Source: Nitrospira sp.
GTDB taxonomy: Bacteria > Nitrospirota > Nitrospiria > Nitrospirales > Nitrospiraceae
Direction: 5' to 3'
Assembly (NCBI GenBank): GCA_005116895.1
Contig: SWDO01000017.1
Coordinates: 45,605-109,604 of the forward strand
DNA: 64,000 nucleotides
A model generated the notes under the pieces. The model had not been told where the DNA came from. It saw nothing but the letters and a program-made list of their open reading frames with translations, and ran no database searches. Positions 26,834 through 35,692 of this stretch are shown one piece after another. Each line of letters starts with the position of its first letter. Position 1 is the stretch's first letter. Position numbers and translations under genes: made by a program.

Positions 26834-28548
26834 GGTCTCACCTCACCGGCTGGTACTCCAGCAACGGCCTTCTCAGTCAGTTTCTTCACTAAGACCGCCA
26901 CGGTACGGTTTGATTTTGTAAAGTACTGCGTCGCCACTCGCTGCACATCAGCCGCCGTGACCTTGGCAACCTTGTCACGTGATGTCACGATGTAGCGCCA
27001 ACCGCCTGCCACCGCCTGATATAAGGATAGTTGAGCAGCCAGACCACTATTCGATCGCAGGCCTCGGACAAGATCGGCATCCAGATTATTGAGCACCTTT
27101 TCCAATTCCTGAGGGGAAACCGGCTCTCGCTTCAGCCGTTCCAACTCCTCGTAGATCGCGGTTTCGACTTCCGCTGTCGTATGAGGGGCTAAGGGTGTCG
27201 CTGTGACGACGAAGAGATTCGGCGCCCGCACCCCCGGATGACTGGCATCCGAGCCGACTGAGACGGCCAGCCGCTTCTCCCGTACCAGCTTGTGATGCAA
27301 GCGAGACGTCAGTCCATCGCTCAGTACCGCGTCGATCACGTCAAACACATCGTCATCTGAATTCCCCAAGGTTGGCTTGTGGTACCCAATCACGATAGCC
27401 GGCTCGGCATCAAACTCCACGTCAACTCGCCGCTCGCCTCGCTGCTCCGGTTCGATCGTCACCAACGGCGGCGTCGGCGGTGCGGCAGGAATTTTCCCGA
27501 ACGTCTGCTCGATCAACGCGATGGTTTCTTGCGGATTGATATCACCGACCAACGCAATCGTGGCACGATTGGGACCATAGTGTGTCTTGAAGAAGGCTTC
27601 CGTAGCGGCGGGTGTCAACGACAGGATATCCGATCCCCATCCGATGGTGGGAACCCCATAGCCATGAGCGCGAAACGCGGCCGACGTGAAGGTCTCAAAC
27701 AACAGACCGTTCGGACTGTCTTCGTTCCGCAGACGCCGTTCTTCCATCACGACACCGCGTTCCTTATAGAACTCGCGCAACACAGGGTTGGCCATTCGGT
27801 CTGATTCAATCGCCGCCCATAAGGGCAACCGATTGGACGGCAGACTAATCATATACCGCGTCACATCCTTGCCCGTCGATGCATTCAGTCCGACACCGCC
27901 ATGCCGCTGATACAACAACGCCATTTCATTCCCGACCACGTAGCGCGAGGCCTGCGTCTGTAGCTCAACGAGGCGATTCTGGAGCGATGCAATCGCGGCA
28001 CGCTCTTCAGCCGTTGCACCACTCCCTTTAGTGGCCAGATCACGCTGACGTTGGTCGAGCTCGGTCCCGACGAGCGCGAGTTGGTTCAAAATCGGTTGTT
28101 CGTTCTCATAGCTTGTCGTGCCGACGACACGCGTGCCTTTAAAGGCCATATGCTCATAGAGATGCGCGAGTCCGGTTTGGCCGACCTGCTCATCGATCCC
28201 ACCCACTGCGAAGGTGATGTTGATGGAGACGACAGGCGTCTGATGTCGTTCGACCATGAGCACGGTCAGCCCATTTGCCAGCCGATGCTCGATCACCCGT
28301 TCGGCGAGACTCGGCATCGCTGCCGACAGCGCATTGACGTTGAAGACGAGACTGAGGGCCATGACAAGAGAACAGATCGTGAAGCGTGAAGCGTGAAGCT
28401 TCGTTCGTGGCTCACCCGCAAGTTTCAAGTTCCATGTTTCTCGTTTCATGTTTGAGGTTCCTCTAGTAACTTGAAACCTGAAACTTGCAACATGAAACTC
28501 TTGAGCGGGATACGCTTCACGAGAGACGAACCACGGTTGAGTGGTCAT
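26830..28548 (-). CDS. M16-family zinc peptidase, catalytic subunit
   Basis: The ORF track opens at 28647. I prefer ATG at 28548, which follows TGGAGAT at good spacing and overlaps the HAD-gene stop as ATGA, giving 572 residues. The zinc motif HLYEH and distal Glu are present, so this is the active subunit. The start is odd: about 55 residues encoded by a dispersed repeat precede the signal peptide (SLVMALSLVFNVNALSA). ATG at 28449 lies inside that repeat and would give a shorter leader. The protein is probably periplasmic. Confidence 0.85.
   Translation of the reverse strand: MTTQPWFVSREAYPAQEFHVASFRFQVTRGTSNMKRETWNLKLAGEPRTKLHASRFTICSLVMALSLVFNVNALSAAMPSLAERVIEHRLANGLTVLMVERHQTPVVSINITFAVGGIDEQVGQTGLAHLYEHMAFKGTRVVGTTSYENEQPILNQLALVGTELDQRQRDLATKGSGATAEERAAIASLQNRLVELQTQASRYVVGNEMALLYQRHGGVGLNASTGKDVTRYMISLPSNRLPLWAAIESDRMANPVLREFYKERGVVMEERRLRNEDSPNGLLFETFTSAAFRAHGYGVPTIGWGSDILSLTPAATEAFFKTHYGPNRATIALVGDINPQETIALIEQTFGKIPAAPPTPPLVTIEPEQRGERRVDVEFDAEPAIVIGYHKPTLGNSDDDVFDVIDAVLSDGLTSRLHHKLVREKRLAVSVGSDASHPGVRAPNLFVVTATPLAPHTTAEVETAIYEELERLKREPVSPQELEKVLNNLDADLVRGLRSNSGLAAQLSLYQAVAGGWRYIVTSRDKVAKVTAADVQRVATQYFTKSNRTVAVLVKKLTEKAVAGVPAGEVRP
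28421..28505. repeat. dispersed TTGAAAC-type repeat inserted at the 5' end of the M16 gene
   Basis: Inverted arms GCAAGTTTCAAGTT and AACTTGAAAC...CTGAAACTTGC surround the ATG at 28449. Just beside it (about 28380-28398) GTGAAGC is repeated three times. The 20-mer at 28472-28491 occurs again, identical and in the same orientation, at 55693-55712 inside the hybrid kinase gene. Confidence 0.75.
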
Positions 28549-29192
28549 ATAAAAATCTCCATGAGTTGTTCTGGCTTTTCGATGAACCAATCGGGCTGAC
28601 ACGCTGCCATCTTCTCTCGATTCCCCATGCCATACCCAACGGCACACACACGAATACCGGCGTTATGTCCTCCGTTGATATCATTCGTGCTGTCCCCGAC
28701 AAGGATCGTCCGCTCTTTCGGCGCGCCTACTTTTTCCATGATGTGCAATAACATCCCTGGTTCCGGTTTGAGCCCAAACCCGTTGTCCCCACCGACCATG
28801 TACAGGAAATGCTGCGGACCCAACCCATTCAGAATCACACGGGTGTATTCGATCGACTTGTTGGTCGCAATCACTTTGTCTTTGTGGGAAAAATGTTGCA
28901 GCATCGGCTCAATACCTGAGTAGAAGCGTGTCCGGTCCAGACAATGTTCGAGATAATGGCCTCGAAAGACTTTGAGCGCTTCTTCGAATCTGGTCTGATT
29001 GCCCTCCCCGACTGCCAGACGCAGCAACCGTTTGACGCCATCGCCGACAAAACCGAAAATTTCCTCAATGGGGCGTTCGGGTAATCCCAGCTCAGCAAGG
29101 GTCAAGTTAACGGATTGCGCAATATCCCACTTCGACTCGATCAGTGTACCGTCCAAATCGAAAATCATCAAATCCACAGGGGTCTTAGCCAT
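28545..29192 (-). CDS. HAD-superfamily hydrolase, phosphoglycolate-phosphatase-like
   Basis: A 215-residue cytosolic phosphatase. HAD motif I is DLDGTLIES (nucleophile and acid/base Asp), motif II is in VIATNKS, and motifs III/IV are in GLKPEPGM and LVGDSTNDINGG. The helical cap after motif I is of the Gph/PGP type. The precise substrate cannot be read. Its start overlaps the upstream exported-protein gene (TAATG) and its stop overlaps the M16 start, so translation is coupled along the operon. Confidence 0.85.
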   Translation of the reverse strand: MAKTPVDLMIFDLDGTLIESKWDIAQSVNLTLAELGLPERPIEEIFGFVGDGVKRLLRLAVGEGNQTRFEEALKVFRGHYLEHCLDRTRFYSGIEPMLQHFSHKDKVIATNKSIEYTRVILNGLGPQHFLYMVGGDNGFGLKPEPGMLLHIMEKVGAPKERTILVGDSTNDINGGHNAGIRVCAVGYGMGNREKMAACQPDWFIEKPEQLMEIFI

Positions 29193-29782
29193 TACTTCGC
29201 CTTTCGCAATGAGTCAATGAGGGCAGCGAGCACGATCCGCTGTGTTGTATCCTGTTCATGGGCCTCCGCCTCTCGCGCGAAATTCATCATCCGTTTTAGT
29301 CCGACGTGAGGAGGGATGACCGGCGCAATGATGCGCCAGTAATTCCCCACCACCTTCACGTGAAAACGAACCTCTTCCGTCGTGTCCTCAGGAACGAAGG
29401 TGGCGGTTTCTAGGTAGACCGCCCCGCGCACATGAAAGGTGACCGGAATGATCACTTCCAGATTGTTGAGAATCTCCCATTTTCGATAGTCCTCCGGGAC
29501 GATTGTGTCCTGGATGATGACGACACGGCCCCATGCCGGCTCTTCTTTCCAATCGATATAGGGGATCACGGTGTCGAAGGACGGCGCGTCTAAACGAGCC
29601 CCCTTCTGGTCCAAGAGCACATACCGCTTCACGACTTCCACCGGAGACCGCCGCATCGAACCGCTCGGGCTCAGTTGTGCGTTCGAAGGGACGGCCAGAG
29701 CGAGGATGGCCAGAGCAACCAGGGAGTGGATGAGGCGCTTGGGTAAAGAATACACGCGTCTAACCGGATGGATCTCACACAC
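29192..29782 (-). CDS. exported hypothetical protein
   Basis: Up to 196 residues. The predicted signal peptide is KRLIHSLVALAILALAVPSNA, cleaved before QLSPS. The mature domain contains VVKRYVLLDQKGARLDAPSFDTVIPYIDWKEEPAWGRVVIIQD and a later VEVIIPVTFHVRG-like strand set, which suggests an NTF2/SnoaL-like periplasmic fold. The annotated GTG start has no good ribosome site; a GTG nine codons later is equally possible. It opens the operon that runs into the HAD and M16 genes. Confidence 0.62.
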   Translation of the reverse strand: MCEIHPVRRVYSLPKRLIHSLVALAILALAVPSNAQLSPSGSMRRSPVEVVKRYVLLDQKGARLDAPSFDTVIPYIDWKEEPAWGRVVIIQDTIVPEDYRKWEILNNLEVIIPVTFHVRGAVYLETATFVPEDTTEEVRFHVKVVGNYWRIIAPVIPPHVGLKRMMNFAREAEAHEQDTTQRIVLAALIDSLRKAK

Positions 29783-29985
29783 AGCGGACAGGTTTCACAC
29801 GATGCCCCAAGAACATATATCACATCCCTCTTTCTTGAGAGGTTCACTTCCGCCGCCTCATTCTAGCAAACGGGACGAGAGACATCCAGGTAACGAGATG
29901 ATGGTGCCTGCCTTGTTTGACCTTCTTGAAAAGAGAATGCTACGGTCGAGCTTCCGTTCAACATCTTGCCAAGGAAGAAGCGCCT

Positions 29986-30417
29986 GTGTTCACCCCTCGA
30001 TGGAGACAAGTGCGGCTCATCGGTCTTCTTCTCAGCCTGCTGTGCACGATCAATCTGGTGTCCTCGGTCTCAATCGCCGCTGCCGACCTCAACGACGAAC
30101 TTCTGAATACGAATCCCATCCTCAGCGCGCCGAGTCACATCGAGCACCCGTCCTCGCTCACCCCACCGCCCCAGAAGGTCTATGACCTGCTCACACAGCT
30201 CAAGAAGCGAGACGGGATGCCGCTGCCAGGCTACGTCGGAGGGCGTGACTTCCAAAATCGAGAACGACGTCTTCCACGAGGCTCCTATCGGGAGTATGAT
30301 GTGAATCCCAAGAGACGAGGCCGCGGTCGCGATGCCGAACGCATCGTCATCGAACGGCGAACCGGGAAAGCCTATTACACCGGAGATCACTACCGAACCT
30401 TTGTTCCTCTGAACTGA
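29986..30417 (+). CDS. secreted barnase-type ribonuclease
   Basis: The ORF track opens at a TTG (29917), but GTG at 29986 follows AAGGAAG and places the signal peptide (LIGLLLSLLCTINLVSSVSIAAA) at the N-terminus, giving 143 residues. The C-terminal 80 residues are a microbial RNase N1/T1 domain: LPGYVGGRDFQNRE, the catalytic Glu in SYREYDV, Arg in GRDAERIVIE, Lys/Tyr in GKAYYTGDHY and the catalytic His in that last motif. All barnase catalytic residues appear to be present. It is followed by a barstar-type gene. Confidence 0.82.
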   Translation: MFTPRWRQVRLIGLLLSLLCTINLVSSVSIAAADLNDELLNTNPILSAPSHIEHPSSLTPPPQKVYDLLTQLKKRDGMPLPGYVGGRDFQNRERRLPRGSYREYDVNPKRRGRGRDAERIVIERRTGKAYYTGDHYRTFVPLN

Positions 30418-30444
30418 CGAACGTCCAAACCGACAGAGAGATCT

Positions 30445-30993
30445 ATGGCGGGAACCTCTACCTTACACACTCATCTTTGCAATGCCACACCTCCCTGGTC
30501 GGCGCTTCTCGTCGTCCCTCGAGGAACCTCAGCCTCGGCCCTGGTGAAAACACCGCCAGGCTTTGCCGTGCGTACCATCCAGGGAAAGAAATGCCGAACT
30601 CCATCGACTCTCTTCGGTGAGTTTGCACGAGCACTGGATTTCCCGGATTATTTCGGACACAACTGGGACGCATTGGAGGAGTGTCTGGCCGATTTCGACT
30701 GGCTTCCCGCTAAAGGGTACATCTTGCTCATTCACGATGCCGACGCTGTGCTTCCCGAGGATGAAGAAGAGTACGAAACGGTACTGGAAATCCTCAGCGA
30801 CGCTGGCGAAGCCTGGAGCAAGGGACAAACGGCTGAAGGTCGGCGCGCCCCATTCCATGTGTGTTTGGCGGTGACGGAACAGAACAAATCGAAACGGACA
30901 CACTGGCACTTGAAAGAGTTCTCCCCTACCGAGTCAACAACACCCAAGACGAAACCCAACCTCAAACGTGCGCCGAAGCGGTCTAAAAAGTAA
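30445..30993 (+). CDS. barstar-family ribonuclease inhibitor
   Basis: A 182-residue cytosolic protein. The barstar signature is YFGHNWDALEECLADFDWLP with Asp and Glu residues that in barstar plug the nuclease active site, preceded by FGEFARALDFPD. It continues YILLIHDADAVL. The C-terminal 40 residues are basic and variable. It lies 27 bases after the barnase-type gene on the same strand, the expected immunity arrangement. Confidence 0.85.
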   Translation: MAGTSTLHTHLCNATPPWSALLVVPRGTSASALVKTPPGFAVRTIQGKKCRTPSTLFGEFARALDFPDYFGHNWDALEECLADFDWLPAKGYILLIHDADAVLPEDEEEYETVLEILSDAGEAWSKGQTAEGRRAPFHVCLAVTEQNKSKRTHWHLKEFSPTESTTPKTKPNLKRAPKRSKK

Positions 30994-31038
30994 CACGTTC
31001 GACGACGAGCTGGGGTAGACCACACCGGCGAGAAGAAA

Positions 31039-31314
31039 CTACCCGCGAGTCTTTTGAGCCAAGCCCCTTAACCCAACACATAACCGCACAACCGATCGCA
31101 CCGCCCGGCGAATATGGGAAGGATGCTCCTTCGGCATGTCGATGGATGCGCCAGGGAGACCTGTGCTCCGTTGACAAGCGGTCCATCGAGCTCGCACCAC
31201 CTGCAGATGCTCCAGGCAGATACTATGCGTCTCTCGACGGTCTCCAAGGGGAGCCTTTTCTCCGACGAATCCTGCCAGACCTTCCCTGCGGCACCATGAG
31301 CAGATGACTTGCAT
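31039..31314 (-). CDS. small CxxC zinc-binding-like protein
   Basis: The ORF track opens at 31416, but ATG at 31314 starts MQVICSWCRREGLAGFVGEKAPL, giving 91 residues. The CSWC pair and a later SICLEHL could bind a metal. I recall similar small CSWC...CxEH proteins from this lineage, but no function. The start has only a weak ribosome site. It is divergent from hemL, and the shared intergenic region holds a CTGTATCT/AGATACAG palindrome. Confidence 0.5.
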   Translation of the reverse strand: MQVICSWCRREGLAGFVGEKAPLGDRRETHSICLEHLQVVRARWTACQRSTGLPGASIDMPKEHPSHIRRAVRSVVRLCVGLRGLAQKTRG

Positions 31315-31436
31315 ATTCGTCTCGCTTTTCTGACTAACCAAATATTCCAGCAAGAATCGCGCCGTCACGCCAAAACAGAAACCAGGACGAAAACAAGCGA
31401 GAACCTGAACTTCCATTCAATTCTCAGAGTCTGTTG

Positions 31437-31460
31437 CTGTATCTGTATCGATAGATACAG
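31437..31460. promoter_or_regulatory. palindrome CTGTATCT-N8-AGATACAG
   Basis: A perfect 8-bp inverted repeat in the divergent region between the CSWC gene and hemL. The same arm sequences form the hairpin in the three larger repeats at 35942, 39553 and 41107, so it may be a binding site for one regulator. Confidence 0.5.
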
Positions 31461-31568
31461 TATCGCTTCCGACATTTTTTGACCGCGCACAGCGCTCCTC
31501 CGAACAGGTCGCACAATGATGGGTTTCTTGACCGGCTCTCACCCTGCATGATAGGGTGCGCCGCCATT

Positions 31569-32852
31569 ATGAAAACATCCCGCTCTACCAAGCTCTTTAC
31601 TGAAGCCCAGCAACTCATTCCCGGTGGCGTCAATAGCCCCGTTCGAGCCTTCCGCTCGGTCGGCGGGCAACCGCGCTTCATCGCACGCGCCAAGGGATCA
31701 CGGCTCTACGATGTAGACCACAACGCCTACATCGACTATGTGCTTTCGTGGGGACCGATGATTTTAGGGCATGCCCATTCATCGGTAATCACCGCGATCA
31801 AGAGCGCAGCCGGGCGAGGCACCAGCTACGGAGCCCCGACCGAGTCGGAAGTGTCGCTGGCCAGAGAAATCCGCAGCGCCTTCCCCTCCATGGAAAAGAT
31901 CCGGCTCGTCAGCTCAGGGACCGAAGCTGTCATGAGCGCGATCCGTGTCGCACGAGGATTCACCAAGCGGACCAAGGTCATGAAATTCGAGGGGTGCTAC
32001 CACGGTCACGGGGACTATCTGTTGGCCAAAGCTGGGTCAGGGCTGGCGACATTGGGGATTCCGGATTCACCTGGTGTGCCGGATGACTTTGCCAAACACA
32101 CGCTCACCGCTCCCTATAATGATATCCGTACCGTCCAGCAACTGATCACAGCCAACCGGGATCAGCTAGCCTGTATTATCGTCGAGCCGATTGCCGGAAA
32201 TATGGGAGTCGTTCCTCCTGCTCCGGACTTCCTCGCGGCGCTGCGGCAGCTGACCGCTGACCACAACATCTTGCTGATTTTTGACGAAGTCATCTCCGGA
32301 TTCCGAGTACGTTATGGAGGCGCGCAGGCCCTCTATGGCATCACGCCCGATCTGACGGTGCTGGGCAAGATTATCGGAGGAGGCTTGCCCGTCGGTGCCT
32401 ATGGCGGACGGAGAGAGATCATGGATCTCATTGCGCCCGTCGGGCCGGTCTATCAAGCCGGAACTCTCTCTGGGAATCCACTGGCAGTCTCCGCTGGACT
32501 GGCAACCCTCAAGCAGTTGCGAGTGAAGGGGGTTTACAAGAAACTAGAGGAGCGATCAGCAGCCCTCGCCAAAGGTATCGGCGAAGCGGCGAAAAAGGCC
32601 GGAATTCCCGTGACGCAAACCCGAATCGGGTCGATGTTGACGACCTTCTTTACCCCAGGTCCTGTGGTGGATTGGAATACGGCAAAACAGTCAGACACGA
32701 CGCGCTACGGCCAGTTTTTTCACCACATGCTGGAGCAGGGTGTCTATCTCGCGCCTTCTCAGTTCGAGGCTGCCTTTCTCTCCACCGCCCACAGCACACA
32801 GGACATCGAGAAGACCCTCCGCGCTGCACACAACGCCTTCAAGAAACTCTAA
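31569..32852 (+). CDS. hemL: glutamate-1-semialdehyde 2,1-aminomutase
   Basis: A 427-residue PLP enzyme making 5-aminolevulinate from glutamate-1-semialdehyde in the C5 route to haem. The catalytic Lys lies in [15 protein letters not shown], the PLP-contact segment is [16 protein letters not shown], and [15 protein letters not shown] and [12 protein letters not shown] are family hallmarks. The ORF track begins at 31479. ATG at 31569 ([28 protein letters not shown]) matches the usual N-terminus. Confidence 0.93.
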   Translation: MKTSRSTKLFTEAQQLIPGGVNSPVRAFRSVGGQPRFIARAKGSRLYDVDHNAYIDYVLSWGPMILGHAHSSVITAIKSAAGRGTSYGAPTESEVSLAREIRSAFPSMEKIRLVSSGTEAVMSAIRVARGFTKRTKVMKFEGCYHGHGDYLLAKAGSGLATLGIPDSPGVPDDFAKHTLTAPYNDIRTVQQLITANRDQLACIIVEPIAGNMGVVPPAPDFLAALRQLTADHNILLIFDEVISGFRVRYGGAQALYGITPDLTVLGKIIGGGLPVGAYGGRREIMDLIAPVGPVYQAGTLSGNPLAVSAGLATLKQLRVKGVYKKLEERSAALAKGIGEAAKKAGIPVTQTRIGSMLTTFFTPGPVVDWNTAKQSDTTRYGQFFHHMLEQGVYLAPSQFEAAFLSTAHSTQDIEKTLRAAHNAFKKL

Positions 32853-32982
32853 CTGAACGCCTGCCTAAGACGTCCGGTCAGATTGGTCATCCGTATCTTC
32901 CAGGATACACTCGTTATCTATTTAGATACAGAGCACTGACACCTGAGAGCTCTTTCCCTTTTGAGGCCTATCTGAGTCCCCT

Positions 32983-33216
32983 CTACTCATCATCATCCTC
33001 GTCTTCGGCCTCTAACGCCTCCTGCCGCTTCTGTTCCTCCATCGCGTTATGGAGCAGCATACGAATAAACATCGAATAGAGCGACCCTTTTTCCAATGTG
33101 CCGCCAGGCGGGATGGCAATTTTCCCTTCCTTAATCATGCGATCCATCCAAGCCTTTTGATCCGGGGCGATCAATATAGGAATTTCAACCAGCCCCACCC
33201 GTCCCATCATATCCAT
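32983..33216 (-). CDS. small hypothetical protein with acidic tail
   Basis: ATG at 33216 follows GGAGG at nine bases, giving 77 residues (the ORF track opens 11 codons earlier). Sequence: MDMMGRVGLVEIPILIAPDQKAW, then helices with IKEGKIAIPPGGTLEKGSLYSM, and an acidic end LEAEDEDDDE. No membrane segment. No function recognised. The spacer between it and hemL contains TATCTATTTAGATACAG, related to the palindrome family seen elsewhere. Confidence 0.65.
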   Translation of the reverse strand: MDMMGRVGLVEIPILIAPDQKAWMDRMIKEGKIAIPPGGTLEKGSLYSMFIRMLLHNAMEEQKRQEALEAEDEDDDE

Positions 33217-33346
33217 GACATTCAACCTCCGTGAATCGTGAAGCGTCATTCGTATCTTGTAAAAATGCGAACCTATTGCAGCATGCGGTTTTGAACATTG
33301 TCAATCGATCAGAGCCTGGCGCAACACCTGCATATGCACACATTCC

Positions 33347-33940
33347 ATGAAACTGCATGTGCCCATTGCGACTTGGTTGTTCATCGGCTGGTGGGTTCTC
33401 CTACCCTTCGAACCCAATGCCCATGCTGATCGGTTACCGAACTCCGATCTTGGTTCGACTCTACAACCGCAATGTGACCTCTGCTGGTATCCATCACCGA
33501 ATCAGGAACAAGACTCAGATCGCCTTCCCACCTACAAGCAGCGTCGGCCTCGGCGTCCACCGGACAGCAGACCACAGCGCTACCCCAAAGGGCGGTACAA
33601 ACTCGGCTCTACGCACAAGCAGTCTCAGCTTTCTACGCTTCGCGCTCGGTCGCAGCATGAGATGAAGGTGTTGAGCACCTTGCAAGTGCACGTAGTCGAC
33701 GGTGATACGATTCGAGTCGGAGGCGAGCGGATCAGACTTCGCGGCATCGACACGCCAGAAATGAGCGAGCTGCAAGGACCGGCAGCCAAGCAACGGTTGA
33801 CAGAGTTACTGCGCAGTGGCTCGATTCGCATCGAGCCACACGGCCGAGATGTCTACAATCGTCTTCTGGCCGACGTGTTCGTGAACGGGCAGAATGTGGC
33901 GGAGATTCTTCGGAATGAAGGCTTTTCAAAAGCAGGATAG
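33347..33940 (+). CDS. exported thermonuclease-family (SNase) protein
   Basis: A 197-residue protein. A signal peptide (IATWLFIGWWVLLPFEPNAHA) is followed by a 75-residue basic, Arg/Pro-rich linker and an SNase domain from about residue 110: VHVVDGDTIRVGGERIRLRGIDTPE, then GRDVYNRLLADVFVNGQNV. The active-site Asp, Glu and Arg of staphylococcal nuclease can be matched (DGD, DTPE, GRD). The domain is a little short at its C-terminus. Likely a secreted nuclease. Confidence 0.8.
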   Translation: MKLHVPIATWLFIGWWVLLPFEPNAHADRLPNSDLGSTLQPQCDLCWYPSPNQEQDSDRLPTYKQRRPRRPPDSRPQRYPKGRYKLGSTHKQSQLSTLRARSQHEMKVLSTLQVHVVDGDTIRVGGERIRLRGIDTPEMSELQGPAAKQRLTELLRSGSIRIEPHGRDVYNRLLADVFVNGQNVAEILRNEGFSKAG

Positions 33941-34011
33941 ACTGGAAGCAGCGTTGTTCATTGGCTGCTCACCCACGGTAAGTGGGGAACCTTTCATCTC
34001 AGAGCGTTTAG

Positions 34012-34374
34012 ATGAAATTCATCATGCGCGACAAGAATATTTCATGTGTTGAAGTGACCAATATCTCCAAGCATGGACTTTGGCTCTGTACCAGAGACAA
34101 CGAGCTCTTTATTTTATTCAAAGAGTTTCCTCAGTTTCTAGATGCCTCTGTATCAAAGATCCTGAACGTCGAACAACCGAACCCCAACTTCCTGCATTGG
34201 CCAGACCTCGACATTAATCTCGCTGTCGAATCCGTCAGATACTTTCCACTCTTGTCACAAATATCGCGCCCAACAACACGCTCTAGTCGACAAGCGAAGA
34301 CGGAGCCTATCACCCAACTGAAAAGCGATCTGCCTTCAGGTCCCCTCAGAACGTCACCAAAGAACAACGCATAA
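34012..34374 (+). CDS. DUF2442 domain protein
   Basis: A 120-residue protein. The family pattern is clear: [60 protein letters not shown]. It is a second, different DUF2442 copy in the window. The C-terminal 35 residues are polar and probably disordered. No DUF4160 partner is seen. It lies just before the integrase remnant and the HicBA pair. Confidence 0.75.
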   Translation: MKFIMRDKNISCVEVTNISKHGLWLCTRDNELFILFKEFPQFLDASVSKILNVEQPNPNFLHWPDLDINLAVESVRYFPLLSQISRPTTRSSRQAKTEPITQLKSDLPSGPLRTSPKNNA

Positions 34375-34424
34375 GCTCTCCAAGGATTTCGCACTTTCCT
34401 AATGCCATCTCTCATACAAAACCA

Positions 34425-34664
34425 ATGAAGGAGGCACCGCTCAAAGTACGGATTAACAAACCGGTGTGCTACCGCACGTCCCATCATACATTTGCGACCC
34501 ATCTGTTGAAAAACGGCTACGATATCCGCACGGTTCAGGAACTGTTGGGTCACACCGACGTGAGGACGACCATTATGGATACACAGGTCCTGAATCGAAG
34601 CGGCAAAGGGGAACGGGGTCCCGCAGATGCGCTGGGATCAGAGTTGAGCCCTTCGCAGCAATAA
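34425..34664 (+). pseudogene. C-terminal remnant of an integron-type tyrosine recombinase (IntI)
   Basis: About 79 residues that match the last quarter of an integron integrase: [29 protein letters not shown] and [15 protein letters not shown]. The rest of the gene is absent. The HxxR box, normally in HTFRHSFATHLL, reads [12 protein letters not shown] and lacks the Arg. The nucleophilic Tyr of the YTHVLN motif is Asp (DTQVLN). It therefore cannot be an active recombinase. It shows that an integron-type integrase once existed on this chromosome region. Confidence 0.8.
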
Positions 34665-34831
34665 CGGGACTATGCCGATCTGTATCTCACGCCGATCAGG
34701 CGCAGAGGGAATGTTGACAAGTGATTGAGCGTACGCAAGAATCACAATCCTGTGTGCAGACTGCAGGTGCGTACTGTGCCGGTCAGTATACTCAATAGGT
34801 AGGTCAGCAACAAACGGGGGGAGAGATTACA

Positions 34832-35050
34832 ATGAAGGCGGAATTCACGGCGATCATAGAAGCCGCACCCACTGGCGGCTTTTGGGCGATCTGTCCGGAG
34901 GTGCCTGGCGCCAACGGACAGGGCGAGACGATAGAGGAAACCAAAACCAGCCTGCGTGAGGCCATTGTGTTGATCCTGGATGATCGCAGGACTGATATTC
35001 TCCGAGGGCTACCCGATGACGCCATCCAAGACACGGTGTTGATCGGATGA
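34832..35050 (+). CDS. hicB: HicB-family antitoxin
   Basis: A 72-residue protein of the UPF0150/HicB type: KAEFTAIIEAAPTGGFWAICPEVPGANGQGETIEETKTSLREAI. The short form has no HTH tail, so it would bind DNA, if at all, together with HicA. Its stop overlaps the HicA start (ATGA). The order hicB before hicA is the less common one. Confidence 0.87.
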   Translation: MKAEFTAIIEAAPTGGFWAICPEVPGANGQGETIEETKTSLREAIVLILDDRRTDILRGLPDDAIQDTVLIG

Positions 35051-35226
35051 AACGACGAGAATTGGAGCGACGGTTGAGAGTCGCAGGGTGCTATCTCAAA
35101 CGGGAGGGAGCATCCCATTCGCTTTGGATTAATCCGAAGAATGGAGCGCTGGAAGCCGTCCCCAGGCACACCGATGTCAAGGAACCATTGGCAAAGAAGA
35201 TTTTGAAGAATCTCAATGCAGAATGA
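35047..35226 (+). CDS. hicA: HicA-family toxin (missed by the ORF track)
   Basis: A 59-residue protein read from the sequence: MKRRELERRL, VAGCYLKREGASHSLWIN, then VPRHTDVKEPLAKKIL. It is a double-stranded-RNA-binding-like HicA fold with the catalytic His in GASHSLW. HicA proteins cleave mRNA. It is below the length cut of the ORF track and overlaps hicB by four bases. Confidence 0.88.
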   Translation: MKRRELERRLRVAGCYLKREGASHSLWINPKNGALEAVPRHTDVKEPLAKKILKNLNAE

Positions 35227-35368
35227 AGCCCCGCGCCCTTACAGGTTTTCCTGAACATTCAAGTAGCACTTGCCTCCTCTCATGCTCGCCCTGGCACCGG
35301 ACATAGTGTCTGATCTGAATTGTGAACTGGAGTCTGGTCTTGCAATCCAACACCTCGCGGCGCCGGTC

Positions 35369-35692
35369 ATGAGTCGGTGGGAGGATCGGAGAGATCGTAC
35401 GAAGAAAGCACGCACGCGAGTCACACCAGGCAGTGGAAACGTGTTTCTTGATTTTGGATTTCCTCCACACGAGGCAACCGTCATGCTGCTGCGCTGCGAG
35501 CTTGCGGAGGCACTAAGCAAGTGGATGACCCGCGAAGGATTGCCCCAGGCACAGGCGGCCAAGCACCTTGGCGTGGTTCAGTCTCGCATCTCTGAGATCG
35601 CGTTCAACAAGCTGGACGAGCTGTCCCTCGACTACCTGGTAGGCCTCTCCGCCAAAGCCGGCTTGACCGTTGCAGTCAAGTTTGCTGCGTAG
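35369..35692 (+). CDS. Xre-type HTH regulator, antitoxin-like
   Basis: A 107-residue protein when started at ATG 35369 (the ORF track opens at 35270). It contains NVFLDFGFPPHEATVMLLRCELAEALSKWMTREGLPQAQAAKHLGVVQSRISEI, the XRE family with the recognition helix at VVQSRISEIA. This group often serves as the antitoxin of RelE/HigB-like toxins encoded next to it, but no such toxin is seen here. A possible orphan antitoxin after hicBA. Confidence 0.72.
   Translation: MSRWEDRRDRTKKARTRVTPGSGNVFLDFGFPPHEATVMLLRCELAEALSKWMTREGLPQAQAAKHLGVVQSRISEIAFNKLDELSLDYLVGLSAKAGLTVAVKFAA

Noticed and set aside
32900-32935. Hairpin-like TATCTA/TAGATA after hemL as a terminator
   Set aside because: Short AT-rich stem with no T-run; more likely a relative of the CTGTATCT palindrome family.
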